From: Osedax fenrisi
Taxonomy: Eukaryota; Annelida; Polychaeta; Sabellida; Siboglinidae
Direction: 5' to 3'
DNA: 64,000 bases
NCBI GenBank assembly: GCA_964019155.1
Contig: OZ025241.1
Span: forward strand, 7,675,681 to 7,739,680
The notes beneath the pieces were generated by a model. The model had not been told where the DNA came from, did no database searches, and was given only the letters and a program-made list of their open reading frames with translations. Below, piece after piece: positions 29,001 to 45,354 of this stretch (its first letter is position 1; each line of letters opens with the position of its first letter). The translations under genes and the position numbers were made by a program.

Positions 29001-29695
29001 GTTTTTATCTGCTTCATCTGCATAATCGATAGCTAGTTTTTCGTTGGTATAGATACATTAGTGAAATGTGAATTTATTGGCAGTATCATGGCTACCAATG
29101 TAAGCGTTAACATCTTCAACTGTTAGTAGTACGTTGTGTTTCGGTATAGTTGTGTAAGTTGATAGTAGTGATCTTCTGCATAGTTTATACCTTCTCATGA
29201 GGAATAGTATATTAGTATTGTTATCATTAGATTTCCATTGAGATTGATCATCATATACGTTCGGTCCATTTTTAATTTCAGATATGAAATATAATGAAAA
29301 TCTGTCTACCATAATTCCTATACCTCCGAAGGAAGCATTATTTGAGTTACGATATACTGAGCTAGTAATCAGAATTAGATTTCCAATGTTTTCGTAACGA
29401 ATTTTATCTGCATGATTGATTTTGTGATCAACTATGACAAGTATGTTAATGTTATTCATGTCGTCCATAACGGATATATTTAATATTGTTCAGCATTAAT
29501 CAATACAACGTATACTAATAAAAAGTATAATAATCGATTGAAATAATACACATATTAATCAGATTACTAATTAATAATATTATATGATTACTAAACAATG
29601 CTTTTGTTTGTAGTAATAAGTGTATCATGTTATGTATTCGATACTATTGTAATATCTATTATTATCAATATTATCTTACGGCTAATTAATTAATT

Positions 29696-29727
<32 letters not shown>

Positions 29728-30201
29728 TTATATATCTAAATAAATAATGAAAAATAAAATAGACCACTTATATAATTTTATATATATATATGTTTATTTT
29801 AGAAGTATTTTCTCATATTTAATTTAATAATATTAAGTATTTTTATAATGTATATGATATATATAATACGTTGATATTTAGTTATGTATTTATGTATAAT
29901 AAGATTATAAAATAATTATTAAAACATAATTTATATATTATTATTATTTATTGTATCGCATAATGTGAATATTTCAATACTAACTAACCAATGCCACCGC
30001 ATACAGAGCTATCTTATAGGTGTGTACATATGTCTGGCCTGTAGCAGCGTCTCTATAGTTCTCCTAGTACCGGCCATTGCTATATTCCTGGCATTCAGGT
30101 TAGCCTAATGTATTCTAGTAAATTTAATACTGCTTATAGGCTATATGTATACTATATTCTACAATAGTTAATAATATATATGTAATATAGTGTGTAAATA
30201 G

Positions 30202-30240
<39 letters not shown>

Positions 30241-32305
30241 TATACGCTATATACATGTAAAACGTATAACACTCCATCTGAAGTGCAATAATTAACAATA
30301 ACTGCTAATAAACACTAAATCTAAACACGATCATATAACAACAATAACAATAACAACAACAACAACAACAACAATGACGAATACGGATACACCACAACGT
30401 GATTACGTGTTATATTGATATTTTTGAATAATTATATATGTGTACGGTTGCATAATGGTATCGTATCGCATTATGAATAGTTATATATATAATGCAGCGA
30501 TACGTGTCTGCAGCCGTATATTCCACCGTTCCATGAATATAATTATTTTATTTTTTTATAAATCAATTTAATATTCTAGTATTTATATTCAATATATATG
30601 CATACACGTGTACATGTTAATATAACATCTATGTTAAGTTTTGTTTATATCAGTGGTTACCAACCTTTTTTCATTGTGACACTTTTTTATAATTCATAAT
30701 TTCAAAATGTACTATATGAATAAATATATATAATCATATATGGTCATATATGAGTCATAACATAACATATGACCAATTACATATTTTTTTATTTTTTTTA
30801 TATTAAACTTTAGTCATAAGTTATGACATACAAAAGGAATCCAATGACTCATGTTGTGTTAATTACTAATGACGCATTAGTTATGAATCATAAGTTCTGA
30901 GTCATAACCCATAGGTAGGGAACCATTGATTTTAAGTTTTAAAATATCGCTATTTACATAGTTACTGTTACATTAAATGGAGCCCATACTAACCTATCAA
31001 CGGCATTATTAGTACATTTCAATGGTCAAATTAATCAATATTCAATATAATAGATAAGGTATATTTTCTCATTTATTTATTATATGTTCATATAATTCGT
31101 TATACATATACTAATAATAATAATACTATGATAGGTTCCTCGTGATAGACGACAGTGTACCCGGATAGATATGAAGTTTACTGTACTTGTATGTCTGACA
31201 CATATTTGTTAAATATTTATTTAAGTATATACTATAAAATATAGCTATAGTATACTTAATATACCATATACAAAATAAAATAAAGATATAGTATATTATA
31301 ATGTATAAATGTATTAAAATGTAAAATATGTATAATATACTATATAAAGTGTTCTATTCAAAATAATCTCAAGTATGAGAATATCTTTTGGAATAACGAG
31401 TCAATGAACACCTCTACCGCTTTCTATAAATATCGATGACGTAATTTTAAGTGAAGATGCCGTAATGTTAATTGCATAACAACACAATAGTTCCACAAAT
31501 ACATGGCTACAATAGTTCATTAGTTGAGTATTAAGTAATTATTGGGTCATTAAAGACACCGCTTGGGTGCGCTAATTAAGGTGGTAACTATAGTTATATC
31601 GGTACACATGTGTATAGTGTTAATCAGCTTACACATTAACACGTGACATCACCCCACACGTGACCTCGCAGGGGACTACGCAAACAACGTCGGGTCCGCA
31701 TCCACGTGAACTTCTTCGTCACGCTATCGCTGCAGGGCGTCTGTTCCATAGCCTGGTACAGTCTGGTTCACTACGACATGTTCGCTAGCGACGGCAGTAG
31801 TCAGACCGTCCTCTTCAGGAACCCGGTTAGTAGTGTGCGCGTGTGCGGGGTGTGCCGCACCGATGTGCGCGCTTTATTTATGTAGCGATAATGTAACCGT
31901 CTGTTGATAGTCTAAACTTTGAATAATCTACTATCGACTTTAACGTGGACGCAACAAAGCGCGACGTATAGTCAAGCATTAGTATGTGTGTGCGTATGTG
32001 TATGCGTATGTGTATGCGTATGTGTATGCGTATGTGTATGCGTATGTGTATGCGTATGTGTATGCGCATGTGTGTGACAGTATGCGTGCTTGTACGGGGT
32101 ATATCGTCGTAAGCTAACATTCGGAGCGCTTTTTACATACGCACGGTACTATGTATGTGCGCATTTGTGTGGGTGTATACATGTTTACGTGTGTGCCATT
32201 TGCAACGCAATACCACTAGAAGCGGGTAACTCAATAGCACTTTAGAATAGTTTTGTTTGATGAATATAATTATTTAGTTTATTTTTATTTATATATTATA
32301 ATCCG

Positions 32306-32358
<53 letters not shown>

Positions 32359-35300
32359 TAAATTGTCTACGCGGTGAGACGTGTATATTCGTTATGTTCG
32401 TGCGTGCGTGCGAGAGTGTGTGCTGGTGAACGTGTGTAGGTGTGAGTATCACTATTGTGTGCGCGTTCATGCGTGCGTGTGTGCGTTCGTGCATGCATTC
32501 GATCATGAGAGTAACTACATAATCGATGCAGAAAATATTCTATCCTACTTATATATATATATATATATATCTTAAAAGAATAGCGAGGTTTTTAAACGAA
32601 ATATATACAAATAAGAACAAACCATACGATAATTGATCATCTCTTTAGGTGAATAAATATCTATAACTTGAAGTTGATTACAAGCTTAACATAATAATCA
32701 TCTCCTAGCATTATATAATCGACTATATCTCCCTTCGCTGAAACTATAGTTTATTATATATAATACAAATAACAATACTCATATTGGTCCTTCGTAATAA
32801 ATGAGAATGAACCCAGATAGATATAGAAGTACACTTATTGAAATATAATCTGTCAGCAAAACGAAAGGGAAACAACAAACATATTACATTAATATTAACA
32901 TTACGGTCTTTTATCGCTATTATAACTCACGAGGTGGACATTAACCCACATATCGTAATATTAGTAACTCTTGATATAACTTTATACTAATATTTCGTAA
33001 AATGTGTACTACTAGAAAATTTATTTCAATATACATGTTCAAATAGCCTATTGGCAATAGGGTACAATGTATTCGATAGGATATGTGAAGGACATACACA
33101 GTTTTTGCTGTGGTGATGCAAATTAATGACACACACATACGTACATACACACACACATATTTGTAGGTGTTGTATACGGTATATAAATATATATGTTAGG
33201 TAATAGAATAATATAACCTATATTAACAATGTCCATTGTGTGTTAAGTAGTAGTGGTAACATGGGGATAATTATATTGAATAGAAATGAGAGTTACCACA
33301 CACACGAGCATACACTATACAGTATGCACAAGTGTTTACATAGCCTTTAGTATTAAAGTATACCTATCTAACTGTATATAGGTAGAGTATACGATATTAT
33401 CTATATTGCTATATACCGTTAGTGAATATAACGTTATATACAATATCAATAGCATATAAGCTATCGTTAACGTATTATGTAGACAGTAGTTTATGTATGT
33501 ATAATATATGGACCACAGTACACTTTAGATAATTTAATGGTAGGTTACCTATTAGTATTTTTCATATATATATATAAATATATATATAGATTACAGTTGT
33601 TACTATATGTATTAATAATTCAGATGTACCAACGTTTAACTCACTATTTATTAGAATTAATCCTACACGTCGCGTATAACAACACATCTCTTGTATCGAC
33701 ATATCGGCCACGGGTGCACATTATTTGATGACGTAACTTAAAGATGACAGTCGGGTACGTCGTAAACACGCGAGTGTGCGCATGACTGCGTAGTTACGAT
33801 GAACGTGGTGATGCACAGCGCATGACTACGGGGTTGATAGCGCATCCTATATAAGTTTACGTGACACGTTATAAATATAATGGGCAACAACAACAGAAAA
33901 TAGTCATATTATTTTGAAGCCCTTTAGAAGAATATACTATATAAATATCATTATAATTTAACAGAAAAAAATTCAAACTCTTCTAATAAATATTATAATT
34001 ATTATTATATACATATATAATAATGATAATACTAATATGTATTATGCGAATAGTGTCATTTTCTGTTTCGTTTTCAATTTTATAAAATTAATATATTTTT
34101 CCTCTTATGGTGCGTTTAAGTAACATGTCAACGTAAAATAGTACTAAGTTAGCGAGCGTTTTTTATAACGTACCATAGAACCAATGTCTTTCATACATAT
34201 AAATGAAGATGATATATCATGGTATAGTACCTATAGTATCATATATGGTCATATCATGTATACTATAGTATACATGATTGTAAACATATTATATATGGTA
34301 GGTTGGTAGGTTGGTATGTTACAAAAAACGGACCCTAAGGCTTCGAAATAATTATTAATTTTTTTTTATTTAACCGACGGAGTAATCCAAGGTTTTTTTT
34401 AAAGAATTTAAATCATTAGAAATTAAAAAAAATATATTTCACGTCTTATATTATTTTTTTATAAATTATAAATTATTAGTTTGTTGTATCATATTTTTCT
34501 TTTGTAAATTTGTAAAAACCAAGATACAACTTATATTATAGAATTTAAAGAGCTTTGTAAAAATATAAATTATATTAATTTTAGATAACAAAAATATTAT
34601 TTAAAAAAAATCCCAATTTTTCCCATATTGATCAGAATACTCTCCGTTGTAATCTGCCGTAATATATCAATATGATTATAAATATAAATATTTGATTGAC
34701 AGCGTATCGCAACGCCTTCTAATCATTACCTATTGACGCTCGCGCTCATACATAGACATAGCACTGCAGACGAGGTATGCTAATTCGTGTGAATTAGACG
34801 CCATTGTTAGTGTGTCACCATGTATCACGAGACACAGCTGTCTGTCTAAATGTAGGCTAGCCTAGTAATGTTAGGAACCTATACTTGTTTATCGTAACCG
34901 TTTAATGAATATCAATTCAATTAAGAGATTAGCATTATCAACATATAGGAAATATACACAATATAATTAATATGTATTATTATTGATATAATATATACAT
35001 ATTACATTGCAGTTTAATACGATGTATAATCATAATTATGGAAATTATGTAATATAATTATAGTTAAACGGTAATTTCAAATTATTATTAATATATTCCG
35101 TTGTCATAATATATTTATAAAATAGGCGTATTTATGATAATTAGCCACGCCCCCTAATAATGCGCATACAAAATTTGATATATCAGATTTTAGGAAATAT
35201 TGGATGTAAGCTGCTTTTCATTATAGTAACATACTATTAATGTATTTATATATTTACAATTTCATCCTTGGTATCCTGTAAAATAACAACTTGTATATAA

Positions 35301-36878
35301 TATAATTTAAATTATGTTATAATAATTATTAATTTATAGTAATAAGATTATTGATTATTTCGTTATATAAATTAAATATTAAATTTCAATGAGTAATATA
35401 TGGTAACTATATTAACTATCATATACAGGAAGTACGTAGGCATGTAAATCCAAGATAATATGTACACAATACAATACAATACAATATATTACATAATAAT
35501 AAATCTGACAGGTAGATTCGATAGATCTTATTACGATTACAAATTAGATTATCATCACGAACAACGAATGTATACGAAACCATTGTTATCATTGTTACAG
35601 AATTGTACCGCACCATTGTCCCAGCATCGGGCATAGTCTGGTACCCACATGTCACCGACTAGTACCCAAAGGGGGCGTGGTCTGACAATAGTAGTACATT
35701 GCATGACCGCATTGGTCCTATGGGGGGAGCAGTCAATACATACTGTTCACCGCGTAGGATACATATGGGCACGTGTCATAGAGTTGTACCTATGTGGGGT
35801 GTAGACAAATACCCCATTGACCCCGTATACACGTAGGGGTCACGCGCTGTCATACATGTCACCGAGATACGACGTAATCATAATAGAAGTATCTAGTGCT
35901 ACGTTCAGCTCGGCGCGCTTCTAGAACATCCTACAATTATGTTTATTTAATTTATCGACTGCTTTATTCTAGTACGATTTCAACGCCCTCTCGCGGATAC
36001 CGTATCGCGCTATTGTAATGTTACTAGGTATTATGTCACTCCGTTACTATGACGTGTTATTGTAGTGTATTGTTACATACGTGATCACGTGGTGTGTTAT
36101 TACACGGTATTATGTAATTAAATGTATATTACGATGCGATACCCGATACTGTTATGTAGATATATTATATAACATGTTACGACATATTAGTAGTATTAGT
36201 TGTTGTAGTAATAGTAGTAAGTATAACCTAGTAGTATACTTTATTGTTCACAATAATTATATTTTTAATGCATTGTTTTCAAGTGATATAGTGATAATCT
36301 AGTTAAATGGCGATATTCAAATTAATAATAATAATAATAAGATCGCTTCGTATACCAATTAAACAAAAATAATAAATATAAATGGTTTGGAAACGTTTAT
36401 ATAGAGTAAAGTTCAAGTACAGTTCATAGAGTAAGTTAGTTAAGTTCAAGAAAGTATATGCGTAGTTTGTTTTAAATTAACTAAGTGAATGTAATGCCGC
36501 ATTCAACGACACGAAATATAACTCGATGTTTACACATATTTATATGGTCATATATCGTCTGCTATATTTAGTAAATGTTAAATGAAAGCGAATTGTGCCA
36601 TGATTTAGTGCACATGAAGTAATAGAATGTAATGTGATCAGTGCTATAACTAGTCTCAACATACTAACTTACCACAGTATCATTACCAAGGTAATACTGG
36701 TAAACATTCCTATTGCTAAACATACGTGGTATACATGCAATACATCCTCTATTTGTTGGTTATCTACAGATTGTCTGGTGGTGATAAAGGTACGCGTATA
36801 CTGTATGTGTAGTCGATACGCTCGATGTTATACATTTAATATCCTCAATAGTATAAGTTAAAGATCACACACACACAC

Positions 36879-36940
<62 letters not shown>

Positions 36941-37282
36941 GAACCCGATTATGCTTAATACATTGATGACGTTACTAGTAAACAATGCATACCAAATACC
37001 AATGTATAATTACTATTATCGTTAGCGTGACCTCGTGACCTTCACTGACCAATCACCGTGCTCGTAGGTCTGGTGCCGGATGTTATCGTTCTGCAAGATC
37101 TACTTCACTAGCGCCACCTACTTTTGGATGTTCTGCGAAGGCTACTTCCTGCACCAGCTATTGGCCAACGCCTTCCAACAACCCAAGACGCTACTATTTC
37201 TGTATTCCATGGGATGGGGTGATTATTAAACATACTAATTAATATACACTAATATAAAATGATATACAAATAAATATAAATC

Positions 37283-37316
<34 letters not shown>

Positions 37317-40300
37317 AGTGTATGTATGTGTGTATGAATGTATGCGTGTTCATTAATGCGTATATTTAAACACAACTACGATTATTATGATTTCTCATAT
37401 ATCGATTATAAATGCACGCGATATATATATATACTAGCCGTACCCGACCCGGCGTTGCTCGGTTTTGATTATTTTCCTATATATTATATATTAATTATAG
37501 CTATTCCTGATTCTTAATTGATATATATAATAAAATAAATCTTAGCTGACATACAAAACAAAGTAGAAAAATTTTCAAATAATATGTTAAAAAATACAAC
37601 AAATATTTCAAATATTACAAAATATGTTTTAAAAAAATTGTCTAAAACCCAAACCTAATCCCAAACACAAACCGTACACTACCCTGCGTTGCTATGTTTT
37701 TGATTATATACCTATTAATTGTAGCTATTCCTGATTATACTTAGCTAATATTAATTTTTTTCTTCTAACTAATATTTACTAATTCTAACTGTATCCGATG
37801 TAGACCCAGCGTTGTTCGTTTTTAAGATTATTTGTAAAATATTTGGTAAGATTACAAATAATAATTTAAAATATTACAAAATATATTTTAAAACCAAACC
37901 ATACCTGACCCGGCATTTCTTGGTTTTTGTTTGTTTGCCTATCTATTATTTATTATTTATTAATTAGGGCAATTTCTGATTCTATATTTCTAGTATATAC
38001 AATTAAATAAAGTTTATTTAAAATACAAACAAATATAGAAACATATTGTTTATAATATTTAAAAAATTAGTGAACAAATATTTCAAATATTACAAAATAT
38101 GTTGAAAACCCAAACCCAAACCGATCCAACACGGCGTTGGTCGGTTTTTAATTATATGCCTATCTATATATAGATAGTATAAAGTATACTTTATTAATTA
38201 TAACTATTCCTGATTTAGAATTGTTTGCCGAACCCAACCCGACGTTGCTCGGTTTTTTAGTATTTGCCTATCAATTATTAATTATAGTTATTCCTAATTA
38301 TGCATAGCTAATCTTTAATTGTTGTCTTCTAACTAATATTTAATAAATCTAACTGTATCCGATGTAGATCTAGCGTTTTTCTTTTTAAGATTTATTCGTA
38401 AAATATTTTGTAAAAATACAATAAAAAAATAATTTAAAATATTATAAAATATATTTTTAAAAAGTGTCTAAAAATATTTTTTAAATATAAAAAATATTTC
38501 AACATATTAGTAGTCATACCCTACCCGGCGTTGCTAGGTTTTTGATTGTTTGACTATTTATTTTTATTAATTATAGCTATTCCTGATTATTCTAAAATAT
38601 ATAATTGCTAACAAATACAAAAAATATTTAAAATATTACAAAATATGTTTTAAAAAAATGTCGAAAACTCAAACCTAAACCCAAATCCAAACAGTACTCG
38701 ACTCGATATTTATGAGTTTTTGATTGTTTGCCTATTTATTATTTATTAATTAGAGCTATTCCTGATCCTACATATCTAGTATATACAATTAAATAAAATT
38801 AAACATATGTAGAAACATATTTTTTTTAATATTTAAAAAATTAGATAAAAAATATTTCAAAAAATACAACAGATATTTCAAATATTCCAAAATATGTTGA
38901 AAACCTAAACCCAAACAGTTCCAAATCGGCGTTGCTCGGTTTTTTATTATTTGCCTATCTATCATTTATTAATTATAACTATTCCTGATTTGGAATTTCT
39001 TGCCGTACCCAACTTTGCTTTACTCGTTGTTTGATAGCTTACCTATCTATTATTTATTATTTATGGCTATTCATGATTCTGCTTTTCATATACAATAACA
39101 TAAATTGTTGCTAAAATTCAAACAAATTTATACAAATATTAATATCTCAAAAATTAGTGGAAAAATATTTCAAAAATATTTCAAATAATATTTAAAAAAA
39201 TACAACACATATTTCCAATATTACAAAATAGTACTTAATAAATATAGAAAACCCAAACCGCACCCTGCGTTGATCGATTTTTGATTGTTTGCCTATCTAT
39301 TATTTATTAATTATAGCTATTCCTGATTCTGTATTCCTAGTATACAACAAATATTTCCAAATATTACAAAATATATTTTTTATAAATGTTCTACAAATAT
39401 TTTAAAAAGTATATTATTATATCTTATAATATTTATATATTTATTATATAATTATAATATTTTAATTATATCTTAAAATAATAATATTTCAACGAATAGT
39501 TGAAAAATATAAAAAAATATTTCAAATAATATTTTTTAAAATACAAAAAATATAAATAATATTACAAAATATATTTTAAAAAAATGTCAAAAAAATGTTT
39601 AAAAATATTTCAAAAAATTTCCAAAATTTCCAAAAATTTCAAAAAAAAATCAAAAAAAATTAAAAAAAATAGTTTGAAAAAATGTAAAAAAAATATTTCA
39701 AAAATGCGACGCCGAAGATTTTGGATGACAAAAAATCATTTTAATGGCAAAAAGTCAATTTTTCAGGTTTTTCTGGGGTACGCGGTAACAAATTCAAAAC
39801 ATTTTCCGGACCAAGACAATACTGTTGCAAATTTATTAAGATCGGATATAAAATATTTTCGCGACGTACCCCGGTTCTCGAGTTACCTCACCAGATACAC
39901 ACATATAAATATGTATATATATATATACTAGCCGTACCCAACCCGGCGTTGCTCGGTTTTGATTATTTTCCAATATATTATATATTAATTATAGCTATTC
40001 CTGATTCTTAATTGATATATATAATAAAATAAATGTTAGCTGACATATAAAACAAAGTAGAAAAAATTTTCAAATAATATGTTAAAAAATACAACAAATA
40101 TTTCAAATATTACAAAATATGTTTTAAAAAAATGTCTAAAACCCAAACCTAAACCCAAACACAAACCGTACACTACCCTGCGTTGCTAGGTTTTTGATTA
40201 TATACCTATTAATTGTAGCTATTCCTGATTATACTTAGCTAATATTTAATTTTTTTCTTCTAACTAATATTTACTAATTCTAACTGTATCCGATGTAGAC

Positions 40301-43300
40301 CCAGCGTTGTTCGTTTTTAAGATTATTTGTAAAATATTTGGTAAGATTACAAATAATAATTTAAAATATTACAAAATATATTTTTAAAAAGTGTCTAAAA
40401 ATATTTTAAGAAATATAAAAAATATTTCAACATATTAGTAGCCATACCTGATTTTGAATGCCTATTTATATTTTTATTAATTATAGCTATTCCTGATTAT
40501 TCTAAAATATATAATTGCTAAAAATTGCAAAGAAATATATAACATATTACAAAATATGTTTTAAAACCAAACCATACCTGACCCGGCATTTCTTGGTTTT
40601 TGTTTGTTTGCCTATCTATTATTTATTATTTATTAATTAGGGCAATTTCTGATTCTATATTTCTAGTATATACAATTAAATAAAGTTTATTTAAAATACA
40701 AACAAATATAGAAACATATTGTTTATAATATTTAAAAAATTAGTGAACAAATATTTCAAATATTACAAAATATGTTGAAAACCCAAACCCAAACCGTCCC
40801 AACACGGCGTTGGTCGGTTTTTAATTATATGCCTATCTATATATAGATAGTATAAAGTATACTTTATTAATTATAACTATTCCTGATTTAGAATTGTTTG
40901 CCGAACCCAACCCGACGTTGCTCGGTTTTTTAGTATTTGCCTATCAATTATTAATTATAGTTATTCCTAATTATGCATAGCTAATCTTTAATTGTTGTCT
41001 TCTAACTAATATTTAATAAATCTAACTGTATCCGATGTAGATCTAGCGTTGTTCTTTTTAAGATTTATTCGTAAAATATTTTGTAAAAATACAAAAATAA
41101 AAAATAATTTAAAATATTATAAAATATATTTTTAAAAAGTGTCTAAAAATATTTTTTAAATATAAAAAATATTTCAACATATTAGTACTCATACCCTACC
41201 CCCATATTTCAACGAATAGTTGAAAAATATAAAAAAATATTTCAAATAATATTTTTTAAAATACAAAAAATATAAATAATATTACAAAATATATTTTAAA
41301 AATATTTCAAAAAATTTCAAAAATATTTCAAAAAATTTCAAAAATATTTCAAAAAATTTCAAAAATATTTCAAAAATATTTCAAAAAATTTCCAAAATTT
41401 CCAAAAATTTCAAAAAAAAATCAAAAAAAATTCAAAAAAATAGTTCGAAAAAATGTAAAAAAAATATTTCAATTTAATAAGTCAATTTTTCAGGTTTTTC
41501 TGGGGTACGCGGTAAAAAATTCAAAAAATTGACTTTTTGCCATTAAAATGATTTTTTGTCATCCAAAATCTTCGGCGTCGCATTTTTGAAATATTTTTTT
41601 TACATTTTTTCGAACTATTTTTTTGAATTTTTTTTTATTTTTTTTTGAAATTTTTGGAAATTTTGGAAATTTTTTGAAATATTTTTGAAATATTTTTGAA
41701 ATTTTTTGAAATATTTTTGAAATTTTTTGTAATATTTTTAAACATTTTTTTGAAATTTTTTTAAAATATATTTTGTAATATTATTTATATTTTTTGTATT
41801 TTAAAAAATATTATTTGAAATATTTTTTTATATTTTTCAACTATTCGTTGAAATATTATTATTTTAAGATATAATTAAAATATTATAATTATATAATAAA
41901 TATATAAATATTATAAGATATAATAATATACTTTTTAAAATATTTGTAGAACATTTATAAAAAATATATTTTGTAATATTTGGAAATATTTGTTGTATAC
42001 TAGGAATACAGAATCAGGAATAGCTATAATTAATAAATAATAGATAGGCAAACAATCAAAAATCGATCAACGCAGGGTGCGGTTTGGGTTTTCGATATTT
42101 ATTAAGTACTATTTTGTAATATTGGAAATATGTGTTGTATTTTTTTAAATATTATTTGAAATATTTTTGAAATATTTTTCCACTAATTTTTGAGATATTA
42201 ATATTTGTATAAATTTGTTTGAATTTTAGCAACAATTTATGTTATTGTATATGAAAAGCAGAATTATGAATAGCCATAAATAATAAATAATAGATAGGTA
42301 AGCTATCAAACAACGAGTAAAGCAAAGTTGGGTACGGCAAGAAATTCCAAATCAGGAATAGTTATAATTAATAAATGATAGATAGGCAAATAATAAAAAA
42401 CCGAGCAACGCCGATTTGGAACTGTTTGGGTTTAGGTTTTCAACATATTTTGGAATATTTGAAATATCTGTTGTATTTTTTGAAATATTTTTTATCTAAT
42501 TTTTTAAATATTAAAAAAAATATGTTTCTACATATGTTTAATTTTATTTAATTGTATATACTAGAAATGTATGATCAGGAATAGCTCTAATTAATAAATA
42601 ATAAATAGGCAAACAATCAAAAACCCATAAATATCGAGTCGAGTACTGTTTGGATTTGGGTTTAGGTTTGAGTTTTCGACATTTTTTTAAAACATATTTT
42701 GTAATATTTTAAATATTTTTTGTATTTGTTAGCAATTATATATTTTAGAATAATCAGGAATAGCTATAATTAATAAAAATAAATAGTCAAACAATCAAAA
42801 ACCTAGCAACGCCGGGTAGGGTATGACTACTAATATGTTGAAATATTTTTTATATTTAAAAAATATTTTTAGACACTTTTAAAAAATATATTTTATAATA
42901 TTTTAAATTATTTTTGTATTTTTGTATTTTTACAATATATTTTACGAATAAATCTTAAAAAGAACAACGCTAGATCTACATCGGATACAGTTAGATTTAT
43001 TAAATATTAGTTAGAAGACAACAATTAAAGATTAGCTATGCATAATTAGGAATAACTATAATTAATAATTGATAGGCAAATAATAAAAAAACGAGCAACG
43101 TCAGGATGGGTTCGGCAAACAATTCTAAATCAGGAATAGTTATAATTAATAAAGTATAGATAGGCATATAATTAAAAACCGATCAACGCCGTTTTGGGAC
43201 GGTTTAGGTTTGGGTTTTCAACATATTTTGTAATATTTGAAATATTTGTTGTATTTTTTAAAATATTTTTTGAAATATTTGTTCACTAATTTTTTAAATA

Positions 43301-44516
43301 TTATAAACAATATTTTTCTATATATGTTTGTATTTTAAATAAACTTTATTTAATTGTATATACTAGAAATATAGAATCAGAAATTGCCCTAATTAATAAA
43401 TAATAAATAATAGATAGGCAAACAAACAAAAACCAAGAAATGCCGGGTCGGGTATGGTTTGTTTTTAAAACATATTTTGTAATATTTTATATATTTTTTT
43501 GCAATTTTTAGCAATTATATATTTTAGAATAATCAGGAATAACTATAATTAATAAAAAAATAAATAGGCATTCAAAATCAGGTATGGCTACTAATATGTT
43601 GAAATATTTTTTATATTTCTTAAAATATTTGTAGACACTTTTTAAAAATATATTTTGTAATATTTTAAATTATTATTTGTAATCTTACCAAATATTTTAC
43701 AAATAATCTTAAAAACGAATAACGCTGGGTCTACATCGGATACAGTTAGAATTAGTAAATATTAGTTAGAAGAAAAAAATTAAATATTAGCTAAGTATAA
43801 TCAGGAATAGCTACAATTAATAGGCAAATAATCAAAAACCTAGCAACGCAGGGTAGTGTACGGTTTGTGTTTGGGTTTAGGTTTGGGTTTTAGACATTTT
43901 TTTAAAACATATTTTGTAATATTTGAAATATTTGTTGTATTTTTTAACATATTATTTTAAAATGTTTTCTACTTTGTTTTGTATGTCAGCTAACATTTAT
44001 TTTATTATATATATCAATTAAGAATCAGGAATAGCTATAATTAATATATAATATATAGGAAAATAATCAAAACCGAGCAACGCCGGGTCGGGTACGGCTA
44101 ATATATATATAATTAAATAGACTTTCTTTTATATAATAGATATATATATAATTAAATAGACTTTATTTTATATAATAGATATATATAATTAAATAGACTT
44201 TCTTTTATATAATAGATATATATATATATATATATTTATTAATATATAACTTGTGATATTAACATAGATATATTATTTTGGTTCTATGTGAATATTTAAA
44301 TATTATATAGAATACTATAACATATATGATAAATATCTATATAAATAATAAATGTGATGAATTACCTAGGCGATTATCAGTTTAATTATTAACAACTAAT
44401 GCAATCATTACCGCCAGGTGCACCACTGATACCCAGTGTGATATACGCTATACTACGAAGTTTCATCATGAATGAAAGGTTTCGTGAGTCGTTATTAAAT
44501 ATTTATATATATATAT

Positions 44517-44558
<42 letters not shown>

Positions 44559-45308
44559 TCGTTTCCTGTGTATAACGCAAAGAGCCATTTACCGATCTAT
44601 TCCCGAATATCTCGCTACGTTAATATCAATTCGTTCCGACTCCCGACCTCGACGCTCTGGATCCACAATGGTTCTACACCAACCAATTACTTCTATGAGA
44701 TTTTCTGAAGCAGCTTTTGCTGTTGCAGCACCAAAATATTGGAACTTATTACCAACTGATATACGTATAACTAAATCTGAGTCATTATGTAAACGTAAAT
44801 TATATAAATATTTTCTTTATTTGTAATTCCATTTAATATCATTGTTCTCGTTATTATGTATTGTTCTAGTTTTCGTTCTTTACTATTATTTTTTGTTTAT
44901 TTTTATTTTATTATATATGACGCCGATAAACATATAATGTTTTGTTAGTCAATAAACTATATGATAATAATAATAATATATATAATTACTATACGTTAAT
45001 CGATTGCAATATAATTAGATATCTAGAAATCGTGTAATATATATTATTGTATTGATTTTTATAAATTCTCTAATCGAAATCACATTACCGCCACCACCTT
45101 AACTACCGCCACCATTACCACTACGGTTATAATTGCACCGATACCGCGCTAGCCATGCGCGACACTACCCGAGATGCTACCACACAGATGCTGGGCAATT
45201 AGCATAGGGGCCTACGAGTGGATCGTATACGTACCTAACTTGATCTGTATTATAGTTAGTACTGTTAACGTATATATCCTGTATGTATTCCTGTGTATAT
45301 TTGTATTA

Positions 45309-45354
<46 letters not shown>

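Noticed and set aside
39584..39931. 115-codon frame on plus strand (and its counterpart at 3974-4228 on minus)
   Set aside because: Lysine/phenylalanine low complexity from A/T runs within the repeat family; the frame differs between copies.
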